This document shows, piece by piece, positions 35,707-44,602 of a stretch of 61,621 nucleotides of DNA. This DNA comes from Chloroflexota bacterium. Lineage in GTDB: Bacteria; Chloroflexota; UBA6077; FW602-bin22; JACPRP01. The translations under genes were made by a program, and so were the position numbers. The stretch lies in assembly GCA_023480885.1 (NCBI GenBank), contig JAMCWX010000029.1:1-61621 (forward strand), in the 5' to 3' direction. Every line of letters begins with the position of its first letter. The first letter of the stretch is position 1. The notes below the pieces were generated by a model. It was given only the letters and a program-made list of their open reading frames with translations, had not been told where the DNA came from and searched no databases.

Positions 35707-36973
35707 GCGTCTCAGGTTACTCGAGGTCAGCTTACTGGTCGCTCCCGCTGCGCTGGTATTGGCAGGAGCGTCTTTGATGAGCCTAGTTCGCCACAACGAG
35801 CTAGTTCTCGAAAGTCTGTACCCAGCCTTCTTGCTGATCGGACTCCTCATTCTGGCGCACGTCCTGCTTTTTTGGAGTCGACCAAGCAGCGACCAGGTTA
35901 TGCTCCCTATCACAGGAATGCTTTCCGCAATTGGGCTCACGCTGGTTTCGCGGCTGGCGCCGAAGGAGTTCAGCCACCAAATCGCCTGGGTTATCCTCGG
36001 CTTCTTCCTGATGATACTTGTGGTCTTGCTACCGGGGTCCGTTCACTGGCTCAAGCGCTACAAGTACACGTGGGCAATACTGGGAGTCGCGCTCATTACC
36101 ACCACTATCGTATTCGGCGTGGATCCCAACGGAAGCGGCGAGCGCCTGTGGCTTGGCTTCGGAGATATCCTTTTTCAGCCATCGGAGGTGCTGAAGGTCC
36201 TGCTCGTGGTCTTTGTGGCCTCGTATCTGGACGACAAACGGGAACTGCTCTCTGAAAACGCCTTCAGGGTCGGCTTCTTCAAGATGCCGGCGATTCCTTA
36301 CATCGTTCCGCTGCTCGTCACGTGGAGCCTTGCTGTGCTGCTACTCATAGGGCAGAAAGACCTGGGTCCGACGCTCCTCCTGTTCGGCGTTTTCATAGCG
36401 ATGCTTTACGCGGCGACCTCGCGCACTGTATATATCTGGGCAGGCTTGCTACTATTCTTGATCGCCGCGTACGGCGCTTATCACGTTTTCGGCCACGTCG
36501 CGACGCGCGTCGACATCTGGATAGATCCCTGGACAGATGCCCAGGGTAAGGGCTATCAACTCGTACAATCGCTGGTCGCGTTTGCCTCTGGCGGCGTTGT
36601 CGGAACTGGGCTGGGCTTTGGCTACCCCTTGCTGATCCCAGCCGTCTATACCGACTTCCCCTTTGCAGCTATTGGGGAGGAAATGGGACTGCTAGGCACC
36701 TTGGCCATCGTCTTGCTTTACCTGGTATTCACTTACAGAGGTCTGAAAATCTCCCTGGAGGCGCAAGATAGCTTCGAACAGTTACTGGCTATGGGCCTGA
36801 CCGTGACAGTGGGCCTGCAGGCGATCGTAATCATCTCTGGTAACTTGAAGCTCATTCCGTTAACAGGCATCACGTTGCCCTTCATCAGCTACGGAGGTAG
36901 CTCTATGCTAACGAACTTCATCATCGTGGGTCTCCTTCTGAGAATTTCCCACGCTAGCGAGAGATCGTCGTGA
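35693..36973 (+). CDS. rodA: FtsW/RodA/SpoVE family peptidoglycan glycosyltransferase
   Basis: 426 residues from ATG 35693, inside the end of mtnP. About ten membrane helices with SEDS signatures: WLGFGDILFQPSEVLKV (the usual FQPSE), QKDLGPTLLLF, DAQGKGYQLVQSLVAFASGG, FAAIGEEMGLLG and GITLPFISYGGSSML. It polymerises lipid II glycan strands together with the class B PBP encoded next. Whether RodA or FtsW in function is suggested as RodA only by the pairing with pbpA and the fha genes. Confidence 0.93.
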   Translation: MFLRRRLRLLEVSLLVAPAALVLAGASLMSLVRHNELVLESLYPAFLLIGLLILAHVLLFWSRPSSDQVMLPITGMLSAIGLTLVSRLAPKEFSHQIAWVILGFFLMILVVLLPGSVHWLKRYKYTWAILGVALITTTIVFGVDPNGSGERLWLGFGDILFQPSEVLKVLLVVFVASYLDDKRELLSENAFRVGFFKMPAIPYIVPLLVTWSLAVLLLIGQKDLGPTLLLFGVFIAMLYAATSRTVYIWAGLLLFLIAAYGAYHVFGHVATRVDIWIDPWTDAQGKGYQLVQSLVAFASGGVVGTGLGFGYPLLIPAVYTDFPFAAIGEEMGLLGTLAIVLLYLVFTYRGLKISLEAQDSFEQLLAMGLTVTVGLQAIVIISGNLKLIPLTGITLPFISYGGSSMLTNFIIVGLLLRISHASERSS

Positions 36974-38415
36974 GCCAAAGCATCTATCGCACTGGCCTTG
37001 CGCTGCTCATAGGTTTCGTAATAATCGCGCTTGCCCTGCCCTACTGGCAAGTAATCAGGGCCAACGACCTGGTCGGTGACCCGAGATATAACCGATACAG
37101 ATTGAATGAGATAGAGAATTCATCCGAGCGCGGCCGCATTCTCGATCGCAACGGCGTGGTGCTGGCTAGCACTGAGATGACGCCAAATGGGGCCAGGCGA
37201 ACGTACTCCATGCCGGCGCTCGCCCACGTGACCGGTTTCCACAGCGCAATATTCGGCGATTCTGATATCGAGAAAGCCTTCGCCCCTTATCTTCAGGGCC
37301 AGGAAGGCGCCGACCCCTTCAAAGCGATGTTCGACAGGCTCCTGCATCGTCCCACTGTCGGTAGCGACGTCGTGTTGACCATCGATTCGAAGCTACAGGC
37401 GGTGGCAGAGGAAGCTATGGGCTCGTCGAAAGGCGCTGCCGTGGTCATACAGCCTAAGACTGGCGAGATTCTGGCGCTGGTTAGCCATCCCTATTTCGAT
37501 CCCAACACGATGGAGAAGGACTGGGACAAGCTGAAGAACGATCCGGGCACGCCGATGGTCAATCGCGCCACGCAGGGGCTCTACGTACCTGGCTCGACGT
37601 TCAAGACAGTCATACTCGCCGCGGCTCTCGACTCCGGCGTGACAAACCCCGACGAGATATTCGACTTCAAGATGGAAACGGACAGCTATGGTCGAGCCTA
37701 CCATCTGGAGAGCTTCAACGGCTACGAGATATACTGCGCCAACCATGGAATGACCTCGCCAGGACGAGCGCAGTTGCGCCTGGCCGACGTATTCGCCCAG
37801 AGTTGCAACATTGCGTTCGCTCGCCTTGGCGTGCGCCTTGGCAGCCAGCGACTGATCGAATACGCCAAACGCTTCGGTTTCGAAACCCAAATACCGCTGG
37901 AGATTCCTGACCTACCAAGCCAGCTCAGTCTGAAGCCCGGGTTCCTAAACGATAACGCTGCCGTTGCCGCTACGTCCTTCGGCCAAGGCCAACTTCAGGC
38001 TTCACCCTTGCAACTGGCTATGGTAGCCGCGACTATCGCGCGAGGCGGAATCGCGCCGCAACCCTTTCTGGTCAGCGAAATCAGGACGGGTAAATATAGC
38101 ACCACTGTCGGCCAGCCAAAACAATGGCACGAAGTCGTGAGCCCGACAACTGCCAGAGAGGTGGCTGACATGATGGTTCACGCGGTCGACACAGGTTGGG
38201 CCAAGGGCGCTCAAGTCAGCGGAGTTAGAGTGGCAGGAAAGACCGGCACGGCCGAAATCCTACCAGGAGAAACCCCACACGGTTGGTTCATCGGCTTCGC
38301 GCCCGAGGACGATCCTCAAGTGGCCGTGGCCGTCATCAAGGAGTACGCAGGCCCTGGCAGCACAGAAGCCGTGCCCGTGGGCAAGGCGATCATACAAGCG
38401 GCGTTGGGCAAGTAA
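36970..38415 (+). CDS. pbpA: class B penicillin-binding protein (PbpA-like)
   Basis: 481 residues from GTG 36970, which overlaps the rodA stop (GTGA). One N-terminal membrane helix, a short dimerisation region (RGRILDRNGVVLAS) and a transpeptidase domain with the three active-site motifs: SxxK as VPGSTFKTV, SxN as AQSCNIAF and KTG as VAGKTGTAE. The short N-terminal module resembles actinobacterial PbpA. It crosslinks strands made by RodA. Confidence 0.94.
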   Translation: MSQSIYRTGLALLIGFVIIALALPYWQVIRANDLVGDPRYNRYRLNEIENSSERGRILDRNGVVLASTEMTPNGARRTYSMPALAHVTGFHSAIFGDSDIEKAFAPYLQGQEGADPFKAMFDRLLHRPTVGSDVVLTIDSKLQAVAEEAMGSSKGAAVVIQPKTGEILALVSHPYFDPNTMEKDWDKLKNDPGTPMVNRATQGLYVPGSTFKTVILAAALDSGVTNPDEIFDFKMETDSYGRAYHLESFNGYEIYCANHGMTSPGRAQLRLADVFAQSCNIAFARLGVRLGSQRLIEYAKRFGFETQIPLEIPDLPSQLSLKPGFLNDNAAVAATSFGQGQLQASPLQLAMVAATIARGGIAPQPFLVSEIRTGKYSTTVGQPKQWHEVVSPTTAREVADMMVHAVDTGWAKGAQVSGVRVAGKTGTAEILPGETPHGWFIGFAPEDDPQVAVAVIKEYAGPGSTEAVPVGKAIIQAALGK

Positions 38416-38449
38416 CAGCGCCCAGAGCGGTTAGCGATCTGATTAGGCC

Positions 38450-38533
38450 AGATACCACCATAGGGGCCAACCCTGTGTTCGCCCACCTCCCAGATGCCAC
38501 CGTAGGGGCGAACCTTCTGTTCGCCCACAGGCT
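38450..38533. repeat. tandem pair of 42-base REP-like units
   Basis: Two adjacent units (38450-38491 and 38492-38533), each AGAT(A/G)CCACC(A/G)TAGGGGC(C/G)AACC..TGTTCGCCCAC. They lie in the gap between convergent pbpA and selD. Too few and too spacerless to be CRISPR. Confidence 0.75.
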
Positions 38534-38580
38534 AGGCCGAGCTAGCTTTTTCGAAAACGGCCACAAAGCCAGCAGGCAGG

Positions 38581-39639
38581 TCAATGGCTCGCAACCCAGA
38601 TTCGCGCGTGATCGTCCTCGACAATCTCGCCGATTACAGCCCTTACGCCCACTCCCTTCGCCTCCAGAGATCTCAGCAGCTTCTCCGTTCTCCCACGGGG
38701 AACGAAGATAAGCAGTCCGCCTGAGGTCTGCGGGTCGCACAGCGCTGTTTGCTGTTCGAGCGTCACGTCCGGATCGAAGATCGTCGAGTCGACGATGAAA
38801 TCGCGATTCCTTTGCGCGCCACCGGGCACCGCGCCTTTTCCTACAAGGTCCCAGGTCTCGGGCAGCACAGGGATGTCGGCAAACCTGAGCCTGGCGCCAA
38901 CTGCGCTCGACAACGTCACTTCGCGGAGGTGGCCCAGCAACCCGAATCCTGTCACATCGGTGCAGGCATCAACTCCAACCTCGACCATTGCCTCCGAGGC
39001 AGCCTTGTTGAGAGTCGTCATTACCTCGACAACCTTTCGAACCGTTTTCTCGTCGACGAGACTCCGCTTTATGCCCGTAGTGATGATGCCAATGCCCAGC
39101 GGTTTCGTCAGTACTATGTCATCTCCCAGCCGCGCGCCAGAGTTCTTGAGCACCTTGTCGGGATGAATGATGCCCGTGACCGAGAGCCCGTACTTCGGCT
39201 CCTTGTCGTCGATCGTATGGCCGCCTACGATGGAAACTCCAGCCTCCGCCGCCTTCTCCGCCCCACCTCGCATAATCTCTCCCAGCACCGAGATGGGCAA
39301 AGGACCTCCACTCGGGAATCCAGCAATATTCAGCGCTATCAGAGGTTGTCCCCCCATAGCGTATACGTCGCTCAACGCGTTGGCCGCCGCAATCGAGCCG
39401 AAGTCGTACGGATCGTCGACTATCGGCGTGAAGTAATCGACGGTCTGGACGATCGCAAGATCTGGAGCCAGCTTGTAAACGGCTGCGTCGTCGGCAGCGT
39501 CTCTGCCGACGATGACGTTGGGGTCGGTAATTGGTGGCAAGTAGCACAGAACCTGCGCCAGGTCCTTAGGACCTATCTTACACGCTCAACCAGCGCCGTG
39601 GCTGAAGGCTGCCAGTGATATCTTCTCGAAATCACCCAT
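38581..39639 (-). CDS. selD: selenophosphate synthase, itself a selenoprotein (UGA read as Sec at 39588-39586)
   Basis: 352 residues when the in-frame TGA is read as Sec. ATG 39639 has GGAAG seven bases upstream. The N-terminus reads FSHGAG-Sec-ACK, where E. coli SelD has SHGAGCGCK; Sec18 is at the catalytic Cys17 position and Lys21 matches Lys20. Downstream motifs DDAAVYKL, GGHTIDDKEPKYG, CTDVTGFGLLGHL and DPQTSGGLL are complete. It makes selenophosphate from selenide and ATP for Sec (and selenouridine) synthesis. A caller without Sec support would start it at TTG 39540 and lose the active site. It feeds FdhA and its own synthesis. Confidence 0.93.
39560..39588 (-). promoter_or_regulatory. 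selD UGA codon and candidate SECIS hairpin
   Basis: After the UGA (39588-39586) and 11 bases the minus strand carries AGGTCC-TAA-GGACCT, a perfect 6-bp stem whose loop starts 17 bases past the UGA, within the normal bacterial SECIS distance. The loop lacks the GGUCU of fdhA, so the fold is only a candidate. Confidence 0.5.
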
Positions 39640-39694
39640 TCTTTCACTTCCAGTTTACCCAATGATTGGCGATGCTGAACAGGATCGCAAGTTG

Positions 39695-39723
39695 ATTCTA
39701 CTCAAACGATTGGAGCCCGTCAA
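39695..39723 (-). promoter_or_regulatory. selD promoter
   Basis: Minus strand TTGACG (39723-39718), 17-base spacer, TAGAAT (39700-39695), 56 bases before the selD ATG. It suggests selD is separate from the cbi operon. Confidence 0.6.
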
Positions 39724-39796
39724 ATTAAACATTCGTACGAGATAACGGCCGTTCGCCCATACGCAGACCAAGAGCCGCAACGCTCCGCCACCGAAA

Positions 39797-40324
39797 TCAG
39801 TACTCAATGCCCCTCCTGGCCGTAATGCCCCTGTCATAAGGATGCTTCAAGGGGATCATCTGAGTAACCAGATCGGCCGTCTGGACGATCTCGCTGGCTG
39901 CGCCGCGACCCGTGAGCACCAACTCCACGTTAAGTGGCTTGTCCTTAATCAGCGCAAGCACATTCTCGACGGCAATCAAGCCTCCGCTGGTAGCCGTTAT
40001 GATCTCGTCGAGTATGACCACATCGTACTCTCCAGAGCGCAACAGCTCTCCTGCCAGCGCAAGGGCATCCCCTGCCTGAGCCTCGCGTTGCTCGCGAGAT
40101 TGCCTGAAGCAACTGCGCATGTTCGGGCAGATTATGTCAAACATACCCCAGGTTTCTGAGAATAGATGCTCCCCGCACTTGCGGTTGCCCTTCATAAACT
40201 GAAGAATGCCCACGCGCAATCCGCTGCCCGCGGCTCGCATCGCCAGCCCAAGCGCAGCCGTCGTCTTGCCCTTGCCATCGCCAGTGTACACCTGCACGAG
40301 CCCGACCAGTTTCTGCCGAGACAC
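39797..40324 (-). CDS. cobO: cob(I)yrinic acid a,c-diamide adenosyltransferase
   Basis: 175 residues from GTG 40324, two bases after the cbiA stop (GAGGTAGGA upstream). CobO/BtuR-type ATP:corrinoid adenosyltransferase with P-loop YTGDGKGKTTAALGLAMRA and DEIITATSGGLI. It adds the adenosyl group to reduced corrinoid. Last gene of the cobalamin operon. Confidence 0.93.
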   Translation of the reverse strand: MSRQKLVGLVQVYTGDGKGKTTAALGLAMRAAGSGLRVGILQFMKGNRKCGEHLFSETWGMFDIICPNMRSCFRQSREQREAQAGDALALAGELLRSGEYDVVILDEIITATSGGLIAVENVLALIKDKPLNVELVLTGRGAASEIVQTADLVTQMIPLKHPYDRGITARRGIEY

Positions 40325-40326
40325 TC

Positions 40327-41712
40327 CTACCTCTTGCTCCTCCAGGCTTCGCAAGCCGCGATCAGCCGGCGCGCCAGTGACACGTCGGTGCCGAAATGCA
40401 GGTGCACGTATGACGCTAGGATGTTCCGCTCAGCGAATCCATCCACCCTGTCGCCCCCCACCACACGATACGCCGCCTTCCCGTCGAAGGACTGAAGCTG
40501 CGACCAGTGGAACTCATGCCCTCTCAGCTCTTGTCCCTTGTTCGCCAGAATACTATCAGCTAAAGCTTCGACCGACACGTAGCCCATCCGCACCCTTTTC
40601 GACTGCATCTGCGACCAACCTGGCACCAATCCCACCATCGGATACCTCGAACCTTCGAAATCGACAATGCCCTCCGACAGATACATCAGTCCCCCGCACT
40701 CGGCGTAGATCGGCAATCCAGCCTCTGCCAGCATTCGAATCGAATGGATGAAGGAGCGGTTTTCCGACAACTGAGCGGCGTAGACCTCTGGAAACCCTCC
40801 TCCCACATACAAGCCATCTACGTCGCCAAGCTGCGAATCGTGAACAGGGCTCACAAATACGATCTCCGCGCCCCACGCTCTCAAGATGTCCAGGTTGTCT
40901 TCGTAATAGAAGCTGAAAGCCTCATCCCGCGCTACCGCCAGCCTGATTCGCGAGCCTTCGTCGTGCAATAGGAACAGGCCCGCCGAATTCGGCCATTCTA
41001 GGACAGGCGCCGCTCTGCATATCGTTATCAACTTGTCGACGTCCACAGTCGCCTCCACCTGCTGGCGAATGGAGCCGATCCTCTGGATCATCTCCCCGCC
41101 CTCTGAGGTGGGAACGAGGCCAAGATGTCGCTCTGGCAGGTGAAGGTCAGCGTTCTTAGGGAGGTAGCCCACAACAGGAATTCCTGTCGCAGCCTCCACA
41201 GCCTCCTTTGTCCAGCGCAGGTGATTCTGGCTGCCAGTTCTGTTCAGGATCACGCCGGCCAGCCTGACATTCCTGTCGAACTCCTTATATCCCAGCGCCA
41301 TCGCACCTGCGCTCCGCGCCGTCTTGTCGACATTGAGAATCAGTATCACAGGAGCATCAAGGGTCTTGGCGATCTCGGCAGTGCTCCCAGCTTCTTCCAG
41401 ACCGTTTCGACCATCGTAGAAGCCCATCACACCCTCGACGATGGCGATATCTGCGGAACGGGTTGCCCTCGCGAAGAGATCGAGCAGCGCCTCCTTGGAG
41501 ATCATCCAGGTGTCGAGATTTCGGCACGGAACCCCTGCTGCGACGGCGTGATAGCTGGGATCGATGTAATCAGGCCCGCACTTGAACGGCTGAACTCTCA
41601 GTCCGCGCGAGCGAAGTGCGGCAACTACCCCGGCTGTAATAGTCGTCTTTCCGACGCCGCTGGCGGCGCCGGCGATGACCAGTCTAGGAATCACTGCCAA
41701 TGGACTCCTCAC
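40327..41712 (-). CDS. cbiA: cobyrinic acid a,c-diamide synthase
   Basis: 461 residues from GTG 41712, overlapping the cbiH stop (GTGA). It amidates side chains a and c using glutamine and ATP. The N-terminal dethiobiotin-synthetase-like domain has IAGAASGVGKTTITAG, KCGPDYIDPSYH and VEGVMGFYDG; the C-terminal class I glutamine amidotransferase domain has GLYVGGGFPE and nucleophile Cys in IYAECGGLMYL. Full length. Confidence 0.95.
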   Translation of the reverse strand: MRSPLAVIPRLVIAGAASGVGKTTITAGVVAALRSRGLRVQPFKCGPDYIDPSYHAVAAGVPCRNLDTWMISKEALLDLFARATRSADIAIVEGVMGFYDGRNGLEEAGSTAEIAKTLDAPVILILNVDKTARSAGAMALGYKEFDRNVRLAGVILNRTGSQNHLRWTKEAVEAATGIPVVGYLPKNADLHLPERHLGLVPTSEGGEMIQRIGSIRQQVEATVDVDKLITICRAAPVLEWPNSAGLFLLHDEGSRIRLAVARDEAFSFYYEDNLDILRAWGAEIVFVSPVHDSQLGDVDGLYVGGGFPEVYAAQLSENRSFIHSIRMLAEAGLPIYAECGGLMYLSEGIVDFEGSRYPMVGLVPGWSQMQSKRVRMGYVSVEALADSILANKGQELRGHEFHWSQLQSFDGKAAYRVVGGDRVDGFAERNILASYVHLHFGTDVSLARRLIAACEAWRSKR

Positions 41713-42482
41713 CCTGTCGAATCTGCAAGGTCGTACTTCCTCTCATACCCGCGCGGAGTGACGATCAGGCCATCGAAGGTCGTAGTTGACGAGTTGCCAA
41801 TTAGGACGATGGAAAGCATCCCTACGTCGAAGTCGAGCATATGGTCGAGATCGGTAACCACGATCTGCTGCCCTTCTCGAAAAGCGCTGTTCACGATGCC
41901 TGCAGGGGTCGAGCCATCACGATATCTGCGAACTATCCTCTGCGCCTCGACTATTTGCTCCGTCCGCTTGCTGCTCCTGGGATTGTAAAGCACGATCACG
42001 AAGTCCGCTTGGGCGGCCATTTCCAGTCGATCGGCGATCTTAGCCCACGGAGTGAGAAGATCGCTCAGGCTGATGACGGCGAAGTCGTGCATCAGCGGCG
42101 CTCCGAGGAGCGAGGCGGCCGCATTGAGCGCCGAGACACCAGGGATAATCTCCACGCTCGTCAAGCTCCAGCCAACCTCTCTGGCGACCTCGTAGACCAG
42201 GCCGGCCATACCGTAAACTCCCGCGTCGCCACTAGAGATGACGGCGACAGTCTTCCCCAACCGCGCCAGATCCACGGCCTTTCGCGCACGAGCGACCTCT
42301 TGTCGCATGCCCGAACTGACCAGTTCCTTGCCGTCCAGAAGCTCCTTGATCAGTCCCACGTAAGTTTTGTATCCGACAACGACATCGCTTTGCGCAAGCG
42401 CCTCCCGAGCCCTGACAGTGAGATGTTCGGGACTGCCAGGCCCGATGCCGACGACGAGAATCTTTCCTTCGCTGTCGCTCAT
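41709..42482 (-). CDS. cbiH: precorrin-3B/cobalt-factor III C17-methyltransferase
   Basis: 257 residues from ATG 42482, overlapping cbiG (ATGA). SAM-dependent methyltransferase of the precorrin fold: VVGIGPGSPEHLTVRA, SGDAGVYGMAGLVYEV, IPGVSALNAAASLLGAPL, FVIVLYNPRSSKR. YNPRSS and the GVSALN variant point to CobJ/CbiH, which contracts the ring. Oxygen-independent pathway context supports the CbiH name. Confidence 0.93.
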   Translation of the reverse strand: MSDSEGKILVVGIGPGSPEHLTVRAREALAQSDVVVGYKTYVGLIKELLDGKELVSSGMRQEVARARKAVDLARLGKTVAVISSGDAGVYGMAGLVYEVAREVGWSLTSVEIIPGVSALNAAASLLGAPLMHDFAVISLSDLLTPWAKIADRLEMAAQADFVIVLYNPRSSKRTEQIVEAQRIVRRYRDGSTPAGIVNSAFREGQQIVVTDLDHMLDFDVGMLSIVLIGNSSTTTFDGLIVTPRGYERKYDLADSTG

Positions 42483-43576
42483 CTGTGACTCCCTTTGACG
42501 GCAGCTCGCGCCACCGCCACTGTGACGTTCCCCATTTTCGTCTTGGCTACGACCAGGCCATCGACACCAGAGCTCAATAGCGCAGCCGGCTCGCACACCC
42601 CATAGGATCCAACCGCTCGCCGAACGTTGTCAGACGGGCTGGGGATACCGTTGACCTCTCGAAGCTGCGCCACGGCATAAAACTCTATCGGAAGCTTCAC
42701 TTTCTCGGCGAATCCCAAAAGCCCCTGCTCATCACTCTTGACATCGACAGTTGCCAGGTTTCGGACACTCTTAAACGACAACAGGTTGCGCTCCAGAACC
42801 GTTCTTACGGCCGACTCGATTTCTTCAGATGAAGTGCCCCTGTTGCAACCCAACCCAACCACAAGGGACTTAGGACGGTAAACCACCGAACTTGCGAGCA
42901 ATCGGTGAAACCCTTCCCCAAGCAATCGATCTGTGACGATCAGCCCACCCGCGATATCCTCCCTGCCCAGGCTCTCGATGCTCTCAAACAGTTGAATGTT
43001 GGTGGGCAACGGCTTCGCTCTTGGCCACCAGTCGGGCTCTCCCGCGTCCTGGAACAGACCGACGACCTCGTCGTTCACTATGGCAGCGCTAACTCGCGTC
43101 ACGTTTTCTTGGCCATCGATCTCCCAACCAAGCTCTTGTCCCAGAAGATCGACGGCGATCGTATCCTGCACGTCAGACGCCGTAGTAATCACTGGCGTGG
43201 CGCCGATCAACTGCGCCACATTCCTGGCCAGTTCATTGGCCCCGCCCACGTGCCCCGAAAGCACGCTGATGGCGAACTTGCCTTCCTCGTCCAACACCAC
43301 AACCGCGGGGTCGCGATGTTTATCGCGCATGCGCCCGTCGAGAGCGCGCACGGCGATGCCCAGTGACAGTATCAAAATCAGACCATCGTGTCTCGTGAAA
43401 GCCTCGCCGATCACTTTCGACACGCTATTATCAAAAGCGCGCACGTTCGGGATGCCGTCGGCAAACCTCGACGGCGCAAACAGATGGCTGTTCGAGATTA
43501 CACAGCCCAACCGCTTGCCAAGGTCCGTGCCGTTCTTCGTCAGCGTGATGATGGCTACACTTCTTCCAACGCCCAT
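42479..43576 (-). CDS. cbiG: cobalt-precorrin-5A hydrolase
   Basis: 365 residues from ATG 43576 (GGGAG upstream). CbiG opens the delta-lactone of cobalt-precorrin-5A, releasing acetaldehyde. The N-terminal domain has ISNSHLF and ILSLGIAVRAL; the central domain has SGHVGGANELARNVA and TTASDVQD; the C-terminal domain has LVVGLGCNRGTSSEEI and IPSPSDNVRRAVGSYGVCEPAAL. All three parts are present. It is separated from cbiF by a repeat-filled gap. Confidence 0.93.
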   Translation of the reverse strand: MGVGRSVAIITLTKNGTDLGKRLGCVISNSHLFAPSRFADGIPNVRAFDNSVSKVIGEAFTRHDGLILILSLGIAVRALDGRMRDKHRDPAVVVLDEEGKFAISVLSGHVGGANELARNVAQLIGATPVITTASDVQDTIAVDLLGQELGWEIDGQENVTRVSAAIVNDEVVGLFQDAGEPDWWPRAKPLPTNIQLFESIESLGREDIAGGLIVTDRLLGEGFHRLLASSVVYRPKSLVVGLGCNRGTSSEEIESAVRTVLERNLLSFKSVRNLATVDVKSDEQGLLGFAEKVKLPIEFYAVAQLREVNGIPSPSDNVRRAVGSYGVCEPAALLSSGVDGLVVAKTKMGNVTVAVARAAVKGSHR

Positions 43577-43620
43577 AGCACTCCCGATCCGTTCCAATGG
43601 GCGACACACCCTTCAGCCGC

Positions 43621-43785
43621 ACATTACAAGGGGCGACTCCTGCATTAATGTAGAGGCGAACCCCCTATTAACGTAGAACCTTGTGTTCGCCCTGAAGCTT
43701 CCCCTTCCCCTGACATATGGGCGAACACGAAGCTCGCCCTGAAGCGTTCCCCTTGCCTTGACGTAGGGGCGAACCTTGTGTCTCT
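43621..43785. repeat. cluster of REP-like repeats inside the cbi operon
   Basis: At least four partial copies in both orientations of the GTAGGGGCGAACCTTGTG, then TTCGCCC unit (for example near 43651, 43674, 43718 and 43763), plus the repeated piece CCTGAAGC(G)TTCCCCTT. It fills most of the 235-base gap between cbiF and cbiG. Confidence 0.75.
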
Positions 43786-43811
43786 GGAGCTTCCTACGAC
43801 TACATCACCAA

Positions 43812-44600
43812 CTACTGTTTTGCCTTTCGCCTGCCGTGGCTGAAGCCCTCGTCGTAGAGCTTCGACTTGTGGCCGTTCGCGCACCTCAACTCGGGATCCA
43901 GCGCCTTGCCGACGAGAATGAGCGCCTGTTTGTCGACTGCGGCACGGCGCACCTTATCCGCGATGTCGGCTAGAGTCCCGATAATTACCTTCTCGTCTTC
44001 CCAGCTCGCGCGATGCACCACGGCCACGGCCGTATCCAGGCTGCAGCCGCCGGCGAGCAACTCCGCGACCACCTGGTCGATCATCCCGACGCTCAAGTAC
44101 AGCACGAGAGTTGCGTCATGCGCGGCCAGCGCGGAGAGCCTCTGCTTCTCCGGCACTGGCGTCCTGCCTTCGAGACGGCTGATAATCACCGTCTGCGACA
44201 CATCGGGAATCGTAAGCTCGGCTTTCAAGGCCGCCGCTGCGGCGAAGATGGAGCTGACCCCTGGAATGACCTCGTATCCGATGCCCTCGCTTTCCAGCAC
44301 CGCCATCTGCTCCAGCGTAGCGCCGAAGACGCTGGAGTCCCCGCTGTGGAGCCGAACCACGATCTTCCCCTCTCGTGCAGCCGTGACCATTATTAGGGAG
44401 ACCTCTCGAAGCGATAACGAGGCGCTGCCGTGGATCTCCGCCCCTTCCCTGGCAAATGCGCAAATGGCGGAATTGACCAGCGAATCAGCGTAGACGATGA
44501 CGTCGGCGCTCTCCAGGACACGCTTACCCTTGAGCGTCAGCAGTTGAGGATCGCCCGGTCCCGCCCCGATGAAGTAAACCCGTCCAGTTCTTTGCCTCAT
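43812..44600 (-). CDS. cbiF: cobalt-precorrin-4 C11-methyltransferase
   Basis: 262 residues from ATG 44600 (GAGGAAGTAGAG upstream), two bases after cbiL. SAM methyltransferase motifs: VYFIGAGPGDPQLLTLKG, ADVIVYADSLVN, RLHSGDSSVFGATLEQM, IPGVSSIFAAAAALKAELT and RASWEDEKVIIGTL. The LHSGD(S/P) and PGVSS patterns identify CbiF/CobM. Confidence 0.94.
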   Translation of the reverse strand: MRQRTGRVYFIGAGPGDPQLLTLKGKRVLESADVIVYADSLVNSAICAFAREGAEIHGSASLSLREVSLIMVTAAREGKIVVRLHSGDSSVFGATLEQMAVLESEGIGYEVIPGVSSIFAAAAALKAELTIPDVSQTVIISRLEGRTPVPEKQRLSALAAHDATLVLYLSVGMIDQVVAELLAGGCSLDTAVAVVHRASWEDEKVIIGTLADIADKVRRAAVDKQALILVGKALDPELRCANGHKSKLYDEGFSHGRRKAKQ

Positions 44601-44602
44601 CT

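Noticed and set aside
38450-38533. Direct repeats considered as a CRISPR array
   Set aside because: Only two units, directly abutting without spacers, and related copies occur singly elsewhere; no cas genes nearby.
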